Made by a program: the position numbers and the translations under genes. A stretch of 40,542 nt of DNA from JACPLA01 sp035291905 (lineage in GTDB: Bacteria; Bacteroidota; Ignavibacteria; UBA10030), in assembly GCA_035291905.1 (NCBI GenBank), contig DATDRF010000034.1, positions 1 through 40,542 on the forward strand, in the 5' to 3' direction. The stretch's first letter is position 1, and each line of letters starts with the position of its first letter. This document shows positions 7,157 through 15,385 of this stretch, one piece after another. The notes beneath the pieces are model-generated. The model had not been told where the DNA came from and did no database searches. It was given only the letters and a program-made list of their open reading frames with translations.

Positions 7157-8046
7157 TTCACCGATTCCTGAATTCCGGTGTCTTCTTCATGAATCATCTG
7201 TGTCCCGATACCCTCGTCCGTGAATATTTCCAGCAGGAGCGAATGCTTGACGCGGCCGTCGACAATATGCACCTTGCGGACTCCTGCTTCGAGTGTCGTA
7301 AACGCCGACTGAATCTTTGGTATCATCCCGCCAAAGATCGATCCGTCCGCGATCATTCTCTCTGCCCCGCGTTTTGTCAATGTCGAGATCCTGTTTCCGC
7401 CGGCGAGAATCCCCTCGACATCGCTTAGATATACCAGCTTCTCGGCCCTGAGTGCCATCGCTACCGCCGCAGCGGCAAGATCCGCGTTGACGTTGAGAAG
7501 TTCACCATGTTCTCCGACACCCAGAGGGGCAATGACGGGCATCATTCCGTTCTGAAGGAGGAGCTGAATGAATGGCACGTTGACGGTGACGATATCTCCG
7601 ACACGACCCAGGTCGGTTCCATCGGTTGATTGCCTGCGAGCGCGAAGCAGATTATTGTCCACTCCACAGAGTCCGACGGCGTTCCCGCCGTTGATATTGA
7701 TCTGGTTGACGATCTCTTTGTTGATCGAGCCGGCCAGCACCATGACCACAACACTCATCATCTTCTCATCGGTGTATCGCTGACCATTGACAAACTTTGT
7801 CTCGATGTTGAGTTTCCCGGCGATATCGGTGATCGCCTTCCCTCCTCCATGAACAATGACAATATTGATTCCGATCTTGCGCAGAATGGTGACATCCTTG
7901 GCGAAGGTCTGCTTCAGTTTTTCATCCGTCATCGCCGCTCCGCCGTATTTGATGACAAAAGTCTTCCCTTCGTACGTCTGAATGTACGGGAGCGCCTCAA
8001 TGAGCACTTCTTCCTTCGTATGAGAATCGATCAGAGTTTTTATCAC
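7153..8046 (-). CDS. argB: Acetylglutamate kinase
   Basis: Phosphorylates N-acetylglutamate, the second step of arginine synthesis. The 297-residue protein carries the phosphate-binding VIKYGGAAM near residue 33 and IVIVHGGGKAI. It has an N-terminal helix preceding ALPYIQTYEGK; such an extension is typical of the arginine-inhibited hexameric kinases, so feedback inhibition is likely (inference). It starts with GTG at 8046, overlapping the argJ stop by 4 bases. It ends with a 4-base overlap with argF. Confidence 0.97.
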   Translation of the reverse strand: MIKTLIDSHTKEEVLIEALPYIQTYEGKTFVIKYGGAAMTDEKLKQTFAKDVTILRKIGINIVIVHGGGKAITDIAGKLNIETKFVNGQRYTDEKMMSVVVMVLAGSINKEIVNQININGGNAVGLCGVDNNLLRARRQSTDGTDLGRVGDIVTVNVPFIQLLLQNGMMPVIAPLGVGEHGELLNVNADLAAAAVAMALRAEKLVYLSDVEGILAGGNRISTLTKRGAERMIADGSIFGGMIPKIQSAFTTLEAGVRKVHIVDGRVKHSLLLEIFTDEGIGTQMIHEEDTGIQESVK

Positions 8047-9263
8047 GATCGGTAGCTCGCGTTAATATGAACGTATTCTTTCGTCAGGTCGCAGGTCCAG
8101 AATCTTACCTGCTGCGATCCGCGGTTCAAGTCGATGACAATTTGAACGAAGTCCTGCGACAGGACTGCCTTTCCCTTCTCTTCATCGAGCACAATTTCAT
8201 AATTCTTGTTCAGTACGGGGAGCTCCCCGAAGAGGATTTCAGTCTCCTCCGGAACGAAGTCGATCCCTGAATACCCGACAGCCGCCATGATGCGACCCCA
8301 GTTGGCGTCGCAGCCGTGAATTGCTGTTTTCACAAGGTTTGAATTCGCCACAGAGCGGGCCGCTTGCGCGGCTTCTTCTTCGGACCTGGCCCCTTTCACG
8401 ACAATTTCGATGAGTTTGGTGGCTCCCTCACCGTCACGGGCTATCATCTTTGCCAGTTTGATCAGCACATATTCCAGCGCTGCAGAGAAGAGGTGAAATT
8501 CTTCCGAATGCTCTCCGAACGATTCATTCTTTGCCTGACCGTTTGCCAGAAGGAGCACCATGTCGTTCGTGCTCATATCTCCGTCGACCGTAAGACGATT
8601 AAAGGACCTCTGATTGGCCCTGGAAAGGGCTTTTTGGAGGAGTGACGGGGAAATCACCGCATCCGTTGTGATGAAGCCCAGCATCGTGGCCATATTCGGG
8701 GCGATCATTCCGGATCCTTTTGCCATCCCGCCGATCGTCACGGTTGCCGCGCCAAGGGAAAAGCGAACAGCCGCCTCTTTTGAGAATGTATCGGTTGTCA
8801 TGATTGCCTGAGCGGCGTCGCCGTTTCCTTCGGCCGTCAGCTGCCCAGCCAGCTGTCGGATTCCTTCTTTGACCTTGTCCATGGGCATATATTGGCCGAT
8901 AACGCCCGTCGAGGAGATCATCACCTGCTCTTCGGGCAATCCGAGCGCCTGTGCCGTCATGCGGACCATTTCCCAGGCGTCGTTGAGCCCCCGCTCACCA
9001 GTGCATGCGTTTGCATTTCCGCTATTCACTACAACAGCTGAGCAATGTTTTGATCGCTGAAGCTGCACCTTGCCGACGAGAATCGGCGCTGCCTGCGTTC
9101 TGTTCAACGTGAAGACGCCCGCAATCACCGCGGGATTGACGGATCGGATCATCGCCAGGTCTTTCTTCATTTTTCGGATGCCGCAGTACAGTCCGCCCGC
9201 AACAAATCCTTTGGGAGCGGTCACTCCTCCCTGACATTCATTGACCGGAATAGATTCTTTCAT
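8043..9263 (-). CDS. argJ: Glutamate N-acetyltransferase / ornithine acetyltransferase
   Basis: Moves the acetyl group from acetylornithine to glutamate, releasing ornithine and recycling the acetyl donor. The 406-residue proenzyme self-cleaves before a threonine nucleophile, here Thr193 in APNMATMLGF. The substrate motif KGSGMIAPN precedes it. Whether it also uses acetyl-CoA (bifunctional) cannot be read from sequence. Having argJ explains the absence of argE in the operon. It overlaps argC and argB by 4 bases each. Confidence 0.96.
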   Translation of the reverse strand: MKESIPVNECQGGVTAPKGFVAGGLYCGIRKMKKDLAMIRSVNPAVIAGVFTLNRTQAAPILVGKVQLQRSKHCSAVVVNSGNANACTGERGLNDAWEMVRMTAQALGLPEEQVMISSTGVIGQYMPMDKVKEGIRQLAGQLTAEGNGDAAQAIMTTDTFSKEAAVRFSLGAATVTIGGMAKGSGMIAPNMATMLGFITTDAVISPSLLQKALSRANQRSFNRLTVDGDMSTNDMVLLLANGQAKNESFGEHSEEFHLFSAALEYVLIKLAKMIARDGEGATKLIEIVVKGARSEEEAAQAARSVANSNLVKTAIHGCDANWGRIMAAVGYSGIDFVPEETEILFGELPVLNKNYEIVLDEEKGKAVLSQDFVQIVIDLNRGSQQVRFWTCDLTKEYVHINASYRS

Positions 9264-10285
9264 AAAAGTCCCTCAGTTTCGTCAAATCCGAACATAAGAT
9301 TCATGTTTTGCACAGCCTGTCCGGCGGCGCCTTTCAAAAGATTGTCGATAGCGGAAAAGACCATCAGCCTGTTTCCTGCACCGTCAACACGAAAGCCGAT
9401 ATCGACAAAATTGGTATGCACGACATTTTTCAATTCCGGGATAGCGGAAGAAGAGACGCGGACAAAAGGAGATTTGCCGTAGGAATTCCGATATGCGCGT
9501 TCGATGTCGTCTGATGAGATTCCTTTGGCGAGCGTTGCGTACATACTCGTGTAAATCCCCCTGTTGAGCGGAATCAGATGAGGCACGAACGTGACCGTGA
9601 TAGGTCTCTTGATGATGGACTGCAGGGTTTCGTTGATCTCGGGAATGTGCTGGTGCTGGCCGACCTTATAGGCCTTCGCCGATTCGTTGACCTCCACAAA
9701 CGAGAGATCGGTTGATGCGCTGCGTCCTGCTCCGGAGACTCCCGACAGGGAGTTCACAACAATCCCCTCATCCAGGATGAGCTGTTCCTTGAGAAGGGGG
9801 AGGAGAGGCAGCAGGGCGCTTGTCGGGTAGCAGCCGGGATTCGCGAGAAGAGAGGTCGTTCGAATTCTGTCGTGATTCCATTCCGGCAAACCATAGACGG
9901 CGCTCGCGAGGAGATCAGCCGCTTTGTGAGGCCGGTGGTAGTATCGTTCGTAGATCGAAGCCTCCCGAAGCCGAAAATCCCCCCCAAGATCGATTATCTT
10001 TTTTCCTTTTTGAAGCAGTTCGGGAACAAGGTTCATTGCCTCGCCGGACGGGAGGGCAACAAACAGCAGGTCGCTCGCGCACGCCATATCCAACGAATAT
10101 TCATCGTAGATCTTGTCAATTTGACCCGCAAGCCAGGGATAGACATCGGCGACCTTCCGCCCAGCCGATGTATTGGCAAAGAGCCGGTCGATATGAACAG
10201 CCGGATGGTGCAGGAGGAGCTTCGTCAGCTCCAGGCCTGAATAACCGGACGCTCCCACAACGGAAACACGGAGAGAATCACTCAA
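9260..10285 (-). CDS. argC: N-acetyl-gamma-glutamyl-phosphate reductase
   Basis: NADPH-dependent reduction of acetylglutamyl phosphate to the semialdehyde, the third step of arginine synthesis. The 341-residue protein has the nucleotide motif GASGYSG (11-17) and the active-site cysteine Cys152 in NPGCYPT. A typical late histidine region is PHLIPLNRGI. It is the first gene of the operon and starts with TTG at 10285, preceded by GGAGG 10 bases upstream. The promoter and two ARG boxes lie 21-58 bases upstream of the start. Confidence 0.96.
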   Translation of the reverse strand: MSDSLRVSVVGASGYSGLELTKLLLHHPAVHIDRLFANTSAGRKVADVYPWLAGQIDKIYDEYSLDMACASDLLFVALPSGEAMNLVPELLQKGKKIIDLGGDFRLREASIYERYYHRPHKAADLLASAVYGLPEWNHDRIRTTSLLANPGCYPTSALLPLLPLLKEQLILDEGIVVNSLSGVSGAGRSASTDLSFVEVNESAKAYKVGQHQHIPEINETLQSIIKRPITVTFVPHLIPLNRGIYTSMYATLAKGISSDDIERAYRNSYGKSPFVRVSSSAIPELKNVVHTNFVDIGFRVDGAGNRLMVFSAIDNLLKGAAGQAVQNMNLMFGFDETEGLL

Positions 10286-10305
10286 CAGCTTTGAACCTCC
10301 TCAGA

Positions 10306-10323
10306 CATGTATAATTATACATA
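10306..10323. promoter_or_regulatory. ARG box 1 (ArgR operator)
   Basis: An 18-base site containing a perfect 16-base palindrome, ATGTATAA then TTATACAT (10307-10322). This matches the known ArgR box form with AT-rich arms around TATAATTATA. It contains the -10 element of the argC promoter. Confidence 0.85.
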
Positions 10324-10342
10324 AGAATGCATAAATATGCAA
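10314..10342 (-). promoter_or_regulatory. Promoter of the arg operon
   Basis: On the minus strand TTGCAT (10337-10342) and a perfect TATAAT (10314-10319) are 17 bases apart. Both elements are buried in the ARG boxes, so ArgR bound with arginine would exclude RNA polymerase. Confidence 0.6.
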
Positions 10343-10343
10343 G
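10326..10343. promoter_or_regulatory. ARG box 2 (ArgR operator)
   Basis: A second 18-base site, AATGCATAAATATGCAAG, whose core TGCATA-AA-TATGCA is an inverted repeat. Its centre is 20 bases from that of box 1, so both lie on the same helix face, as in known paired ArgR operators. It covers the -35 region. Confidence 0.8.
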
Positions 10344-10361
10344 TGAAATCTTCCGGAGGGC

Positions 10362-10389
10362 AAAAAAAGTCCCCGCCGTGGCGGGGACT
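10362..10389 (-). terminator. Rho-independent terminator of the outer-membrane barrel gene
   Basis: On the minus strand, a 10-bp perfect stem (AGTCCCCGCC with its complement, 2-base loop) is followed by seven T. It is 22 bases after the stop of the barrel gene and shields the arg promoter from read-through. Confidence 0.9.
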
Positions 10390-10411
10390 CGGGGGGAATC
10401 TCGGGGGGGGA

Positions 10412-11083
10412 TTAGAAATAAACTGCCAGCACTAATGCTCCCTGAGCTGCAATTCCAATGGTGCTCGAGCTCCCCTGTTTGACGGTCGTCGTAGTGGCGC
10501 CGGTTGTGGTCTCAACGTCTTTGAGCGATGACGATGAGAATCCGATCCGGTATTCGCCGGACAGGCTGGCTTCTTTCCACAGGAAAAACTCAAAACCCGC
10601 CATTGCATACACGGTGAACGTCGTCGGCGCGTTGTTGTTCTTTACGGTCGTCTGAGCAGGCACGGCTGGGGGGGTAGCCGTCGCAGGATTCTTGCTTTCG
10701 GTGCTCGTGGTGGAGAATCCGACTCCACCGCCAAGGTACGGGCTCACCCTGCCCGATCCCATGTGAAGCTCAACCGCACCACCGACGCCGATGGTTGTGT
10801 TCGAGGTTTCTCCATCAACGCCAACTTGGCCTGCTCCTGGATTTGCCGGGGTCGTCGTGGCGGCCGATGAGAATTGGAGCACGCCTCGAACGGCCATTGA
10901 TGAAGACAAATAGTACTTGGCGCCAAATCCACCGCTGAAGTTGTTGGCGGCAAGATTGGACAATCCGCCAAACGTGAACACAAGCGCCTTGGATCCAGCG
11001 GTAAGATTCGGCACAACATCCTGGCCGTAGGACACTGAGCCGATCACGAGGATGGCAAGCGCCACGAGAAGGATTTTTTTCAT
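10412..11083 (-). CDS. Outer-membrane beta-barrel protein (porin-like, function unknown)
   Basis: A 223-residue secreted protein. A signal peptide (MKKILLVALAILVIG to about residue 20) is followed by alternating, Gly/Ser/Thr-rich segments with aromatic girdle residues. It ends in LVLAVYF, a terminal Phe typical of barrel assembly. The pattern suggests an 8-strand OmpW/OmpA-like barrel. Low-complexity loops rich in Thr/Ala/Pro (about 65-80 and 125-150) would face outside. The start at 11083 is fixed by AAGGAGT 5 bases upstream; the frame stays open far upstream without meaning. It is monocistronic, with its own promoter and terminator. Ligand unknown. Confidence 0.75.
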   Translation of the reverse strand: MKKILLVALAILVIGSVSYGQDVVPNLTAGSKALVFTFGGLSNLAANNFSGGFGAKYYLSSSMAVRGVLQFSSAATTTPANPGAGQVGVDGETSNTTIGVGGAVELHMGSGRVSPYLGGGVGFSTTSTESKNPATATPPAVPAQTTVKNNNAPTTFTVYAMAGFEFFLWKEASLSGEYRIGFSSSSLKDVETTTGATTTTVKQGSSSTIGIAAQGALVLAVYF

Positions 11084-11131
11084 TGATGACTCCTTAAGTA
11101 GTGGTTGGGAGGCCTGACACACTTTCCGATG

Positions 11132-11163
11132 CAAATATACTCTCTCCAATTGAAATCTCCAAA
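11132..11163 (-). promoter_or_regulatory. Bacteroidota-type promoter of the barrel gene
   Basis: On the minus strand TTTG (11160-11163) and TATATTTG (11132-11139) are 20 bases apart. This matches the Bacteroides -33 TTTG / -7 TAnnTTTG consensus. The leader would be about 40 bases. Confidence 0.65.
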
Positions 11164-11291
11164 CCGGCCCAATGAGTACCGTCACACCCCCGAATGCAGC
11201 ATTTAAAGGTATTTGGTGTTTATTCTGGGAAGAAGCGCATTTTTTCCCTATTTTAAGAATTCTACAAATCAACGAACGGAAATCAAAACTC

Positions 11292-12389
11292 ATGGGATTT
11301 ACGTGCGGTATCGTAGGATTGCCGAATGTCGGGAAGTCAACGCTCTTCAATGCCATCACCGCGGCAGGCGCCGAGGCATCGAACTACCCGTTCTGTACCA
11401 TTGACCCGAATGTCGGCGTCGTAGCCGTGCCTGATCAGAGGATCGACCGTCTGGCAAATATCTATTCTCCCCCGAAAATCGTCCCCACAACGATCGAGTT
11501 TGTCGACATTGCGGGCCTTGTCAAAGGAGCAAGCAAGGGTGAAGGCCTTGGTAACCAATTTCTTTCGCACATACGGGATGTCGATGCGATCGCGCATGTC
11601 GTTCGCTGTTTCGACGATCCAAATGTGGTTCACGTCGACGGAAGCGTCGATCCAAAACGCGATATCGAAATCATTGAAGCGGAGCTCATCCTGAAGGATC
11701 TTGACACCGTCGAGAAGAAGTCAGCCGACGCGGAACGGAGATCAAAAACAGGGGACAAGAAGGTACGCGCCGAAGCGGATTTCTATAAATCCGTAAACGA
11801 TCATTTGCTGTCCGGCCGCCTTGCCAGATATTCTTCTGTCCGCACGGACGATGAGAAACTCCGGATGCGCGATCTCCACCTGTTGACCCGTAAGCCCGTC
11901 ATGTATGTGTGCAACGTGCACGAGAAGGAAATTCTGAAGGAAAACCCTTATGTGCAGCAAGTCCGTGACATTGCCGCAAAAGAGGGTGCTGTCGTTGTGG
12001 TTATTTCAGCCGCTGTGGAGGCCGAGGTGGCTGAGCTCCCCGAAAGCGAGCATCACGCCTTTCTCGAAGGATTGGGACTCAAAGAGTCGGGACTTGATCA
12101 GGTTATTCGGCGGGGCTACGACTTGCTGCATCTCGTGACGTTCTTCACGGCCGGGCCGAAAGAGGTGCATGCATGGACAGTGGAACGGGGCGCACTTGCT
12201 CCGCATGCAGCGGGAGCGATTCACTCCGATTTCGAGCGCGGCTTTATCCGCGCTGAAATCATGAAGTTCACCGACCTTGATCGTCTCGGATCAGAAGCTG
12301 CGGTAAAGGAGAAGGGACTGCTCCACGTCGAGGGACGTGAATATCCGGTCGAAGACGGCGACGTGATTTACTTCAGGTTCAATGTTTAG
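11292..12389 (+). CDS. ychF: Redox-regulated ribosome-associated ATPase YchF
   Basis: An Obg-related P-loop NTPase that prefers ATP and associates with ribosomes. The 365-residue length is standard. The P-loop GLPNVGKS is at residues 9-16 and switch II DIAGLVKGASKGEGLGNQFL follows. The usual NKxD is replaced by N-V-H-E (CNVHEKE), as expected for the ATP-preferring YchF/OLA1 class. A C-terminal TGS-like domain follows LVTFFTAGPKEVHAWT. The start at 11292 (MGFTCGIVG) is the conserved family start; an upstream in-frame ATG at 11172 would add 40 unconserved residues. It diverges from the barrel gene. Confidence 0.95.
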   Translation: MGFTCGIVGLPNVGKSTLFNAITAAGAEASNYPFCTIDPNVGVVAVPDQRIDRLANIYSPPKIVPTTIEFVDIAGLVKGASKGEGLGNQFLSHIRDVDAIAHVVRCFDDPNVVHVDGSVDPKRDIEIIEAELILKDLDTVEKKSADAERRSKTGDKKVRAEADFYKSVNDHLLSGRLARYSSVRTDDEKLRMRDLHLLTRKPVMYVCNVHEKEILKENPYVQQVRDIAAKEGAVVVVISAAVEAEVAELPESEHHAFLEGLGLKESGLDQVIRRGYDLLHLVTFFTAGPKEVHAWTVERGALAPHAAGAIHSDFERGFIRAEIMKFTDLDRLGSEAAVKEKGLLHVEGREYPVEDGDVIYFRFNV

Positions 12390-12393
12390 CGGT

Positions 12394-12459
12394 TGGTCGG
12401 GAGCTGTATAGACAAGGAGCCGGACAAACATGATGGTCGGGAGCTCAACTCCCGACCAT
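12394..12459. repeat. Hairpin with a nearby direct half-copy between convergent genes
   Basis: ATGGTCGGGAG (12433-12443) pairs with CTCCCGACCAT (12449-12459) across a 5-base loop. TGGTCGGGAGCT also occurs as a direct copy at 12394-12405. It lies between the convergent ychF and peptidase genes. It could serve as a two-way terminator, but neither side has a T-tract. It may be an intergenic repeat unit. Confidence 0.6.
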
Positions 12460-12473
12460 CCGCAGGCCATACA

Positions 12474-13937
12474 TCACAGCTTCGGTGCTTTTCCCAATAC
12501 CTCTTCGATCGTCATGTTCTGAATCGGACCGAGGTTCAGACTCTTAATCCCCTTCTCAACGGTTTTCCGATCACCCACCACAACGACCACCATTTTTGCC
12601 GGATCAATATATGTCTTCGCAACCCTCTGCACATCCTCTTTTGTTACGGCAAAGACTTTTCCGACATAGGTATTGAAATAGTCCTCGGGAAGGTTGTACG
12701 CGACCATATCCCCGAGCATTCCAGCGATCTGCGCAACCGATTCGAAACTGTCCGGATATCCAAGAGCAACATAATTCTTTGCGCGGGCCAATTCATCGTC
12801 AGGAATTGCCTGAAGGATGCCGTTCAGCTCTTTCATGAACTCTGTCAGTGCTTTGTCCGTCACATCGGTTTGAACGGCAGAGGAAGCCACAAAGGGTCCC
12901 GGAAGGGGCCTCATGTCGAAATAGGATCCGGCGCCATAGGAGTAGCCGTGCGTTTCCCGGAGATTCTGATTCAGCCGGGAAGAAAAAGACCCTCCGAGAA
13001 TGGTATTCATCACAATGAGCGGAAAATAGTCTGCGGTCAGACGCGTCACTCCAATGCGGCCGATTCGGATTTCAGATTGTGCCGCCCCCGGTTTATCAAC
13101 AAGATAGACAACACGCTTTTCCACCTGAGCTGCATCGGGCCAGTTCACGGTCGCCGTCGTGCCGCCCGCCCACGATGCAAAGGCAGATGCAAGAGACTTT
13201 TCGATTGACGATCGCGTCACATCGCCGACCACAATGAGAGTCGCATTGTTCGGATTGTAGTAGGTCTTGTGGAATCTCTGGAGATCTCCCACGCGAAATC
13301 CTCTTATGGACTTCTCGTTCCCCGCGGAAGGGATACCGTACGGATGCCTTGATCCGTAGAGCGCCTGGCTGAATTCCACCGAAGCAATAACCCCCGGCTG
13401 GTCGTGCCATTGGGCGAGAGTCGTGAGACGCTCCTTTCTCAGCCGGTCCAATTCTTCTTTTGGAAACGTCGGCCTCACGACAATATCAGCCATCAGGGCC
13501 AATGCCGCGTCCATCTTTGAAACCGGCGCATGGAGATTGACGCCGCTGGTATGCTGACCGGACCAGGATGAAATGCGGGCCCCCAGGAAATCGATCGCGT
13601 CCGCCAATTCCAACGCCGTGCGTGTCCCAGCCCCTTCATCCATCATGGCCGCGGTGAGACTTGCAAGGCCGGATTGATCCTTGGGATCCATGGCACTGCC
13701 CGTATTCAACAGCAGATTTACCTGCACCACGGGGACGCTGTGTTTTTCCATGAGTACAACCGTCAATCCGTTGGAAAGCTTGAATCTCTGAAGAGCCGGG
13801 AGCTTAAGAGAGGCCGGCTCCCCGAGCTGAGGCGGTTTGCTGCGATCCGGCTTTTGTGCAAACAGCGGAAGTCCTACCAGAAACGAGAGGAAGACAACAA
13901 GGAATTTGCGATTGATGCCCGTTCTTTGATATTTCAT
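12474..13937 (-). CDS. M16-family zinc peptidase homologue lacking the zinc motif
   Basis: A 487-residue secreted protein with a signal-like N-terminus (FLVVFLSFLVGLPLFAQ). It has the pitrilysin fold of two homologous halves: an N-half starting FKLSNGLTVVLMEKH, and a C-half with the M16_C motif RLNQNLRETHGYSYGAGSYF. The HxxEH position reads SGLASLTAAMMDEG, so zinc ligands and the catalytic Glu are absent. It is probably the non-catalytic partner of the active M16 protein encoded just upstream, like the alpha/beta pair of mitochondrial processing peptidase. The start overlaps the upstream stop by 4 bases, supporting a 1:1 complex. Confidence 0.88.
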   Translation of the reverse strand: MKYQRTGINRKFLVVFLSFLVGLPLFAQKPDRSKPPQLGEPASLKLPALQRFKLSNGLTVVLMEKHSVPVVQVNLLLNTGSAMDPKDQSGLASLTAAMMDEGAGTRTALELADAIDFLGARISSWSGQHTSGVNLHAPVSKMDAALALMADIVVRPTFPKEELDRLRKERLTTLAQWHDQPGVIASVEFSQALYGSRHPYGIPSAGNEKSIRGFRVGDLQRFHKTYYNPNNATLIVVGDVTRSSIEKSLASAFASWAGGTTATVNWPDAAQVEKRVVYLVDKPGAAQSEIRIGRIGVTRLTADYFPLIVMNTILGGSFSSRLNQNLRETHGYSYGAGSYFDMRPLPGPFVASSAVQTDVTDKALTEFMKELNGILQAIPDDELARAKNYVALGYPDSFESVAQIAGMLGDMVAYNLPEDYFNTYVGKVFAVTKEDVQRVAKTYIDPAKMVVVVVGDRKTVEKGIKSLNLGPIQNMTIEEVLGKAPKL

Positions 13938-15295
13938 GGCTTCACCTCCTTACTTCCCTGTGCGGCAAGTTCTTTCTTCCCCTGCGGAACCACGCTCAAC
14001 ACCACCCGTGCGCCACTCGGAAGAAATGTAACGGCCGCCGCCTGGATGTCGCGCGGCTCGAGCGCCTTGTAACGTGAAAGGTCTTCATTGAAGTAGTCGG
14101 GGTTTCCGGTGCGGGTGTAGTAATTGTTGAGTTGGTCTGCTTTTCCGCCCGCGGTCTCAAGACCATCAAGGAATCCCGCCTCGTATTGGTTCACAACCCG
14201 CTCCACTTCACGTCCAGCCGGCGTCTCTGCCTTGACGCGCTCGATTTCCTCCATGATGACGGATTCTATTTCGGCCAGAGTGTGTCCTGCCCGTGCCGTT
14301 GCAATGATCCAAAAGGACGAGGAGAGAGACGCCGATGACTGAAACGCCGACACATCCTGTGCAATCTGCATGTCATAGACGAGGCGCTTGTACAGCCTCG
14401 AGTTCTTGCCTCCCGCAAGCACATTTGCGAGGACATCCATCTCCGCGTCTCCCGGGGCAAAGAGAGGCGGTGTGAGCCAAGCCACGTAGAGCCGCGGCAG
14501 CTGAACGCGGTCCTCGAACATCAGCCTTTTTTCTTCCGTCAGGGCTGCGGCCGGCGGATCCGCAGGCGGCACGGGGTTACCGGCCGGAATTTCCATGAAC
14601 CACTTCTCTGCCATCAACTTTGCAGAAGCCGGATCAATATCTCCTGCGATAACGATGCTGGCGTTGTTGGGCACATAGTACGTCTTGAAGAAATGAACAA
14701 CATCATCGTAGCTCGCGGCGGAAAGATCTTCCATCGATCCGATTGTCGGCCATGAGTACGGATGTTCCGGAGAGTATAAACTCCGCGACATGACGATCCA
14801 TACCATGCCATAGGGTTGGTTCTCGTAGCGCTGTCTCCGTTCATTCTTCACAACGTCCCTCTGGCCGTCGACCTTTTCGGGAGACATCGCATTCAAGAGG
14901 TACCCAAGGCGGTCCGATTCCAAAAAGAGGGCGAGTTCGAGCGCGTTGCCCGGAAGATTCTCATAGTAATTCGTGCGATCCGTGTTTGTGGATCCGTTGT
15001 TGTCCCCGCCTGCGGCTTCGAGCCATTCGTCGAATTTTCCTTCCGGAACATTCCCCGAACCCTCGAACATGATGTGCTCAAACAAATGAGCAAACCCTGT
15101 CCGGCCGGGGAGTTCGCGGCCCGATCCCACATGATACCACACATTCACCGTTACACGGGGAATCGAATGATCCTCATGGAGAATCACCGTAAGACCGTTC
15201 GGCAACACAAAACGAGTATACGGGACCTTCAGTGTTCCCTGCTGAGCCGCCAAAGGGGCCCAGAGGAACATGATGAACAAGAGCAGTCGTTTCAT
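13934..15295 (-). CDS. M16-family zinc peptidase, catalytic subunit
   Basis: A 453-residue secreted metallopeptidase. After a signal peptide (MKRLLLFIMFLWAPLAAQQ) the N-half carries the inverted zinc motif His70-Leu-Phe-Glu73-His74. The third ligand is likely Glu152 (VKNERRQRYENQPYG). The C-half has the pattern NSRLYKRLVYDMQIAQDVSAF. It degrades or processes small unfolded peptides in the periplasm; the substrate is unknown. The start at 15295 gives a proper signal peptide; the frame extends 25 codons further with a Cys/Thr-rich, unlikely leader. It overlaps the inactive paralogue by 4 bases. Confidence 0.9.
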   Translation of the reverse strand: MKRLLLFIMFLWAPLAAQQGTLKVPYTRFVLPNGLTVILHEDHSIPRVTVNVWYHVGSGRELPGRTGFAHLFEHIMFEGSGNVPEGKFDEWLEAAGGDNNGSTNTDRTNYYENLPGNALELALFLESDRLGYLLNAMSPEKVDGQRDVVKNERRQRYENQPYGMVWIVMSRSLYSPEHPYSWPTIGSMEDLSAASYDDVVHFFKTYYVPNNASIVIAGDIDPASAKLMAEKWFMEIPAGNPVPPADPPAAALTEEKRLMFEDRVQLPRLYVAWLTPPLFAPGDAEMDVLANVLAGGKNSRLYKRLVYDMQIAQDVSAFQSSASLSSSFWIIATARAGHTLAEIESVIMEEIERVKAETPAGREVERVVNQYEAGFLDGLETAGGKADQLNNYYTRTGNPDYFNEDLSRYKALEPRDIQAAAVTFLPSGARVVLSVVPQGKKELAAQGSKEVKP

Positions 15296-15385
15296 TGTCG
15301 TCTCTCTGTTGTGACCTGTTTCTACGTAATTTCCTGTCTTCGTGTTACATGGTGTGCCGAAATACTTCACCGCATCATCCGATCT

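Noticed and set aside
9820..10314. Long plus-strand ORFs opposite the arg genes
   Set aside because: They mirror argC, with biased composition and no recognisable domain; the same holds for other antisense ORFs over purH, mreB and rodA.
11172..11291. A 40-residue extension of YchF
   Set aside because: The family begins at MGFTCGIVG; the upstream stretch is unconserved and overlaps the promoter region.
11084..11359. A 92-residue extension of the outer-membrane barrel protein
   Set aside because: It would hide the signal peptide inside the protein; AAGGAGT and the Bacteroidota-type promoter both point to the start at 11083.
12433..12459. Rho-independent terminator for ychF
   Set aside because: The stem is strong, but neither strand has a T-run after it, so I list it as a repeat hairpin.
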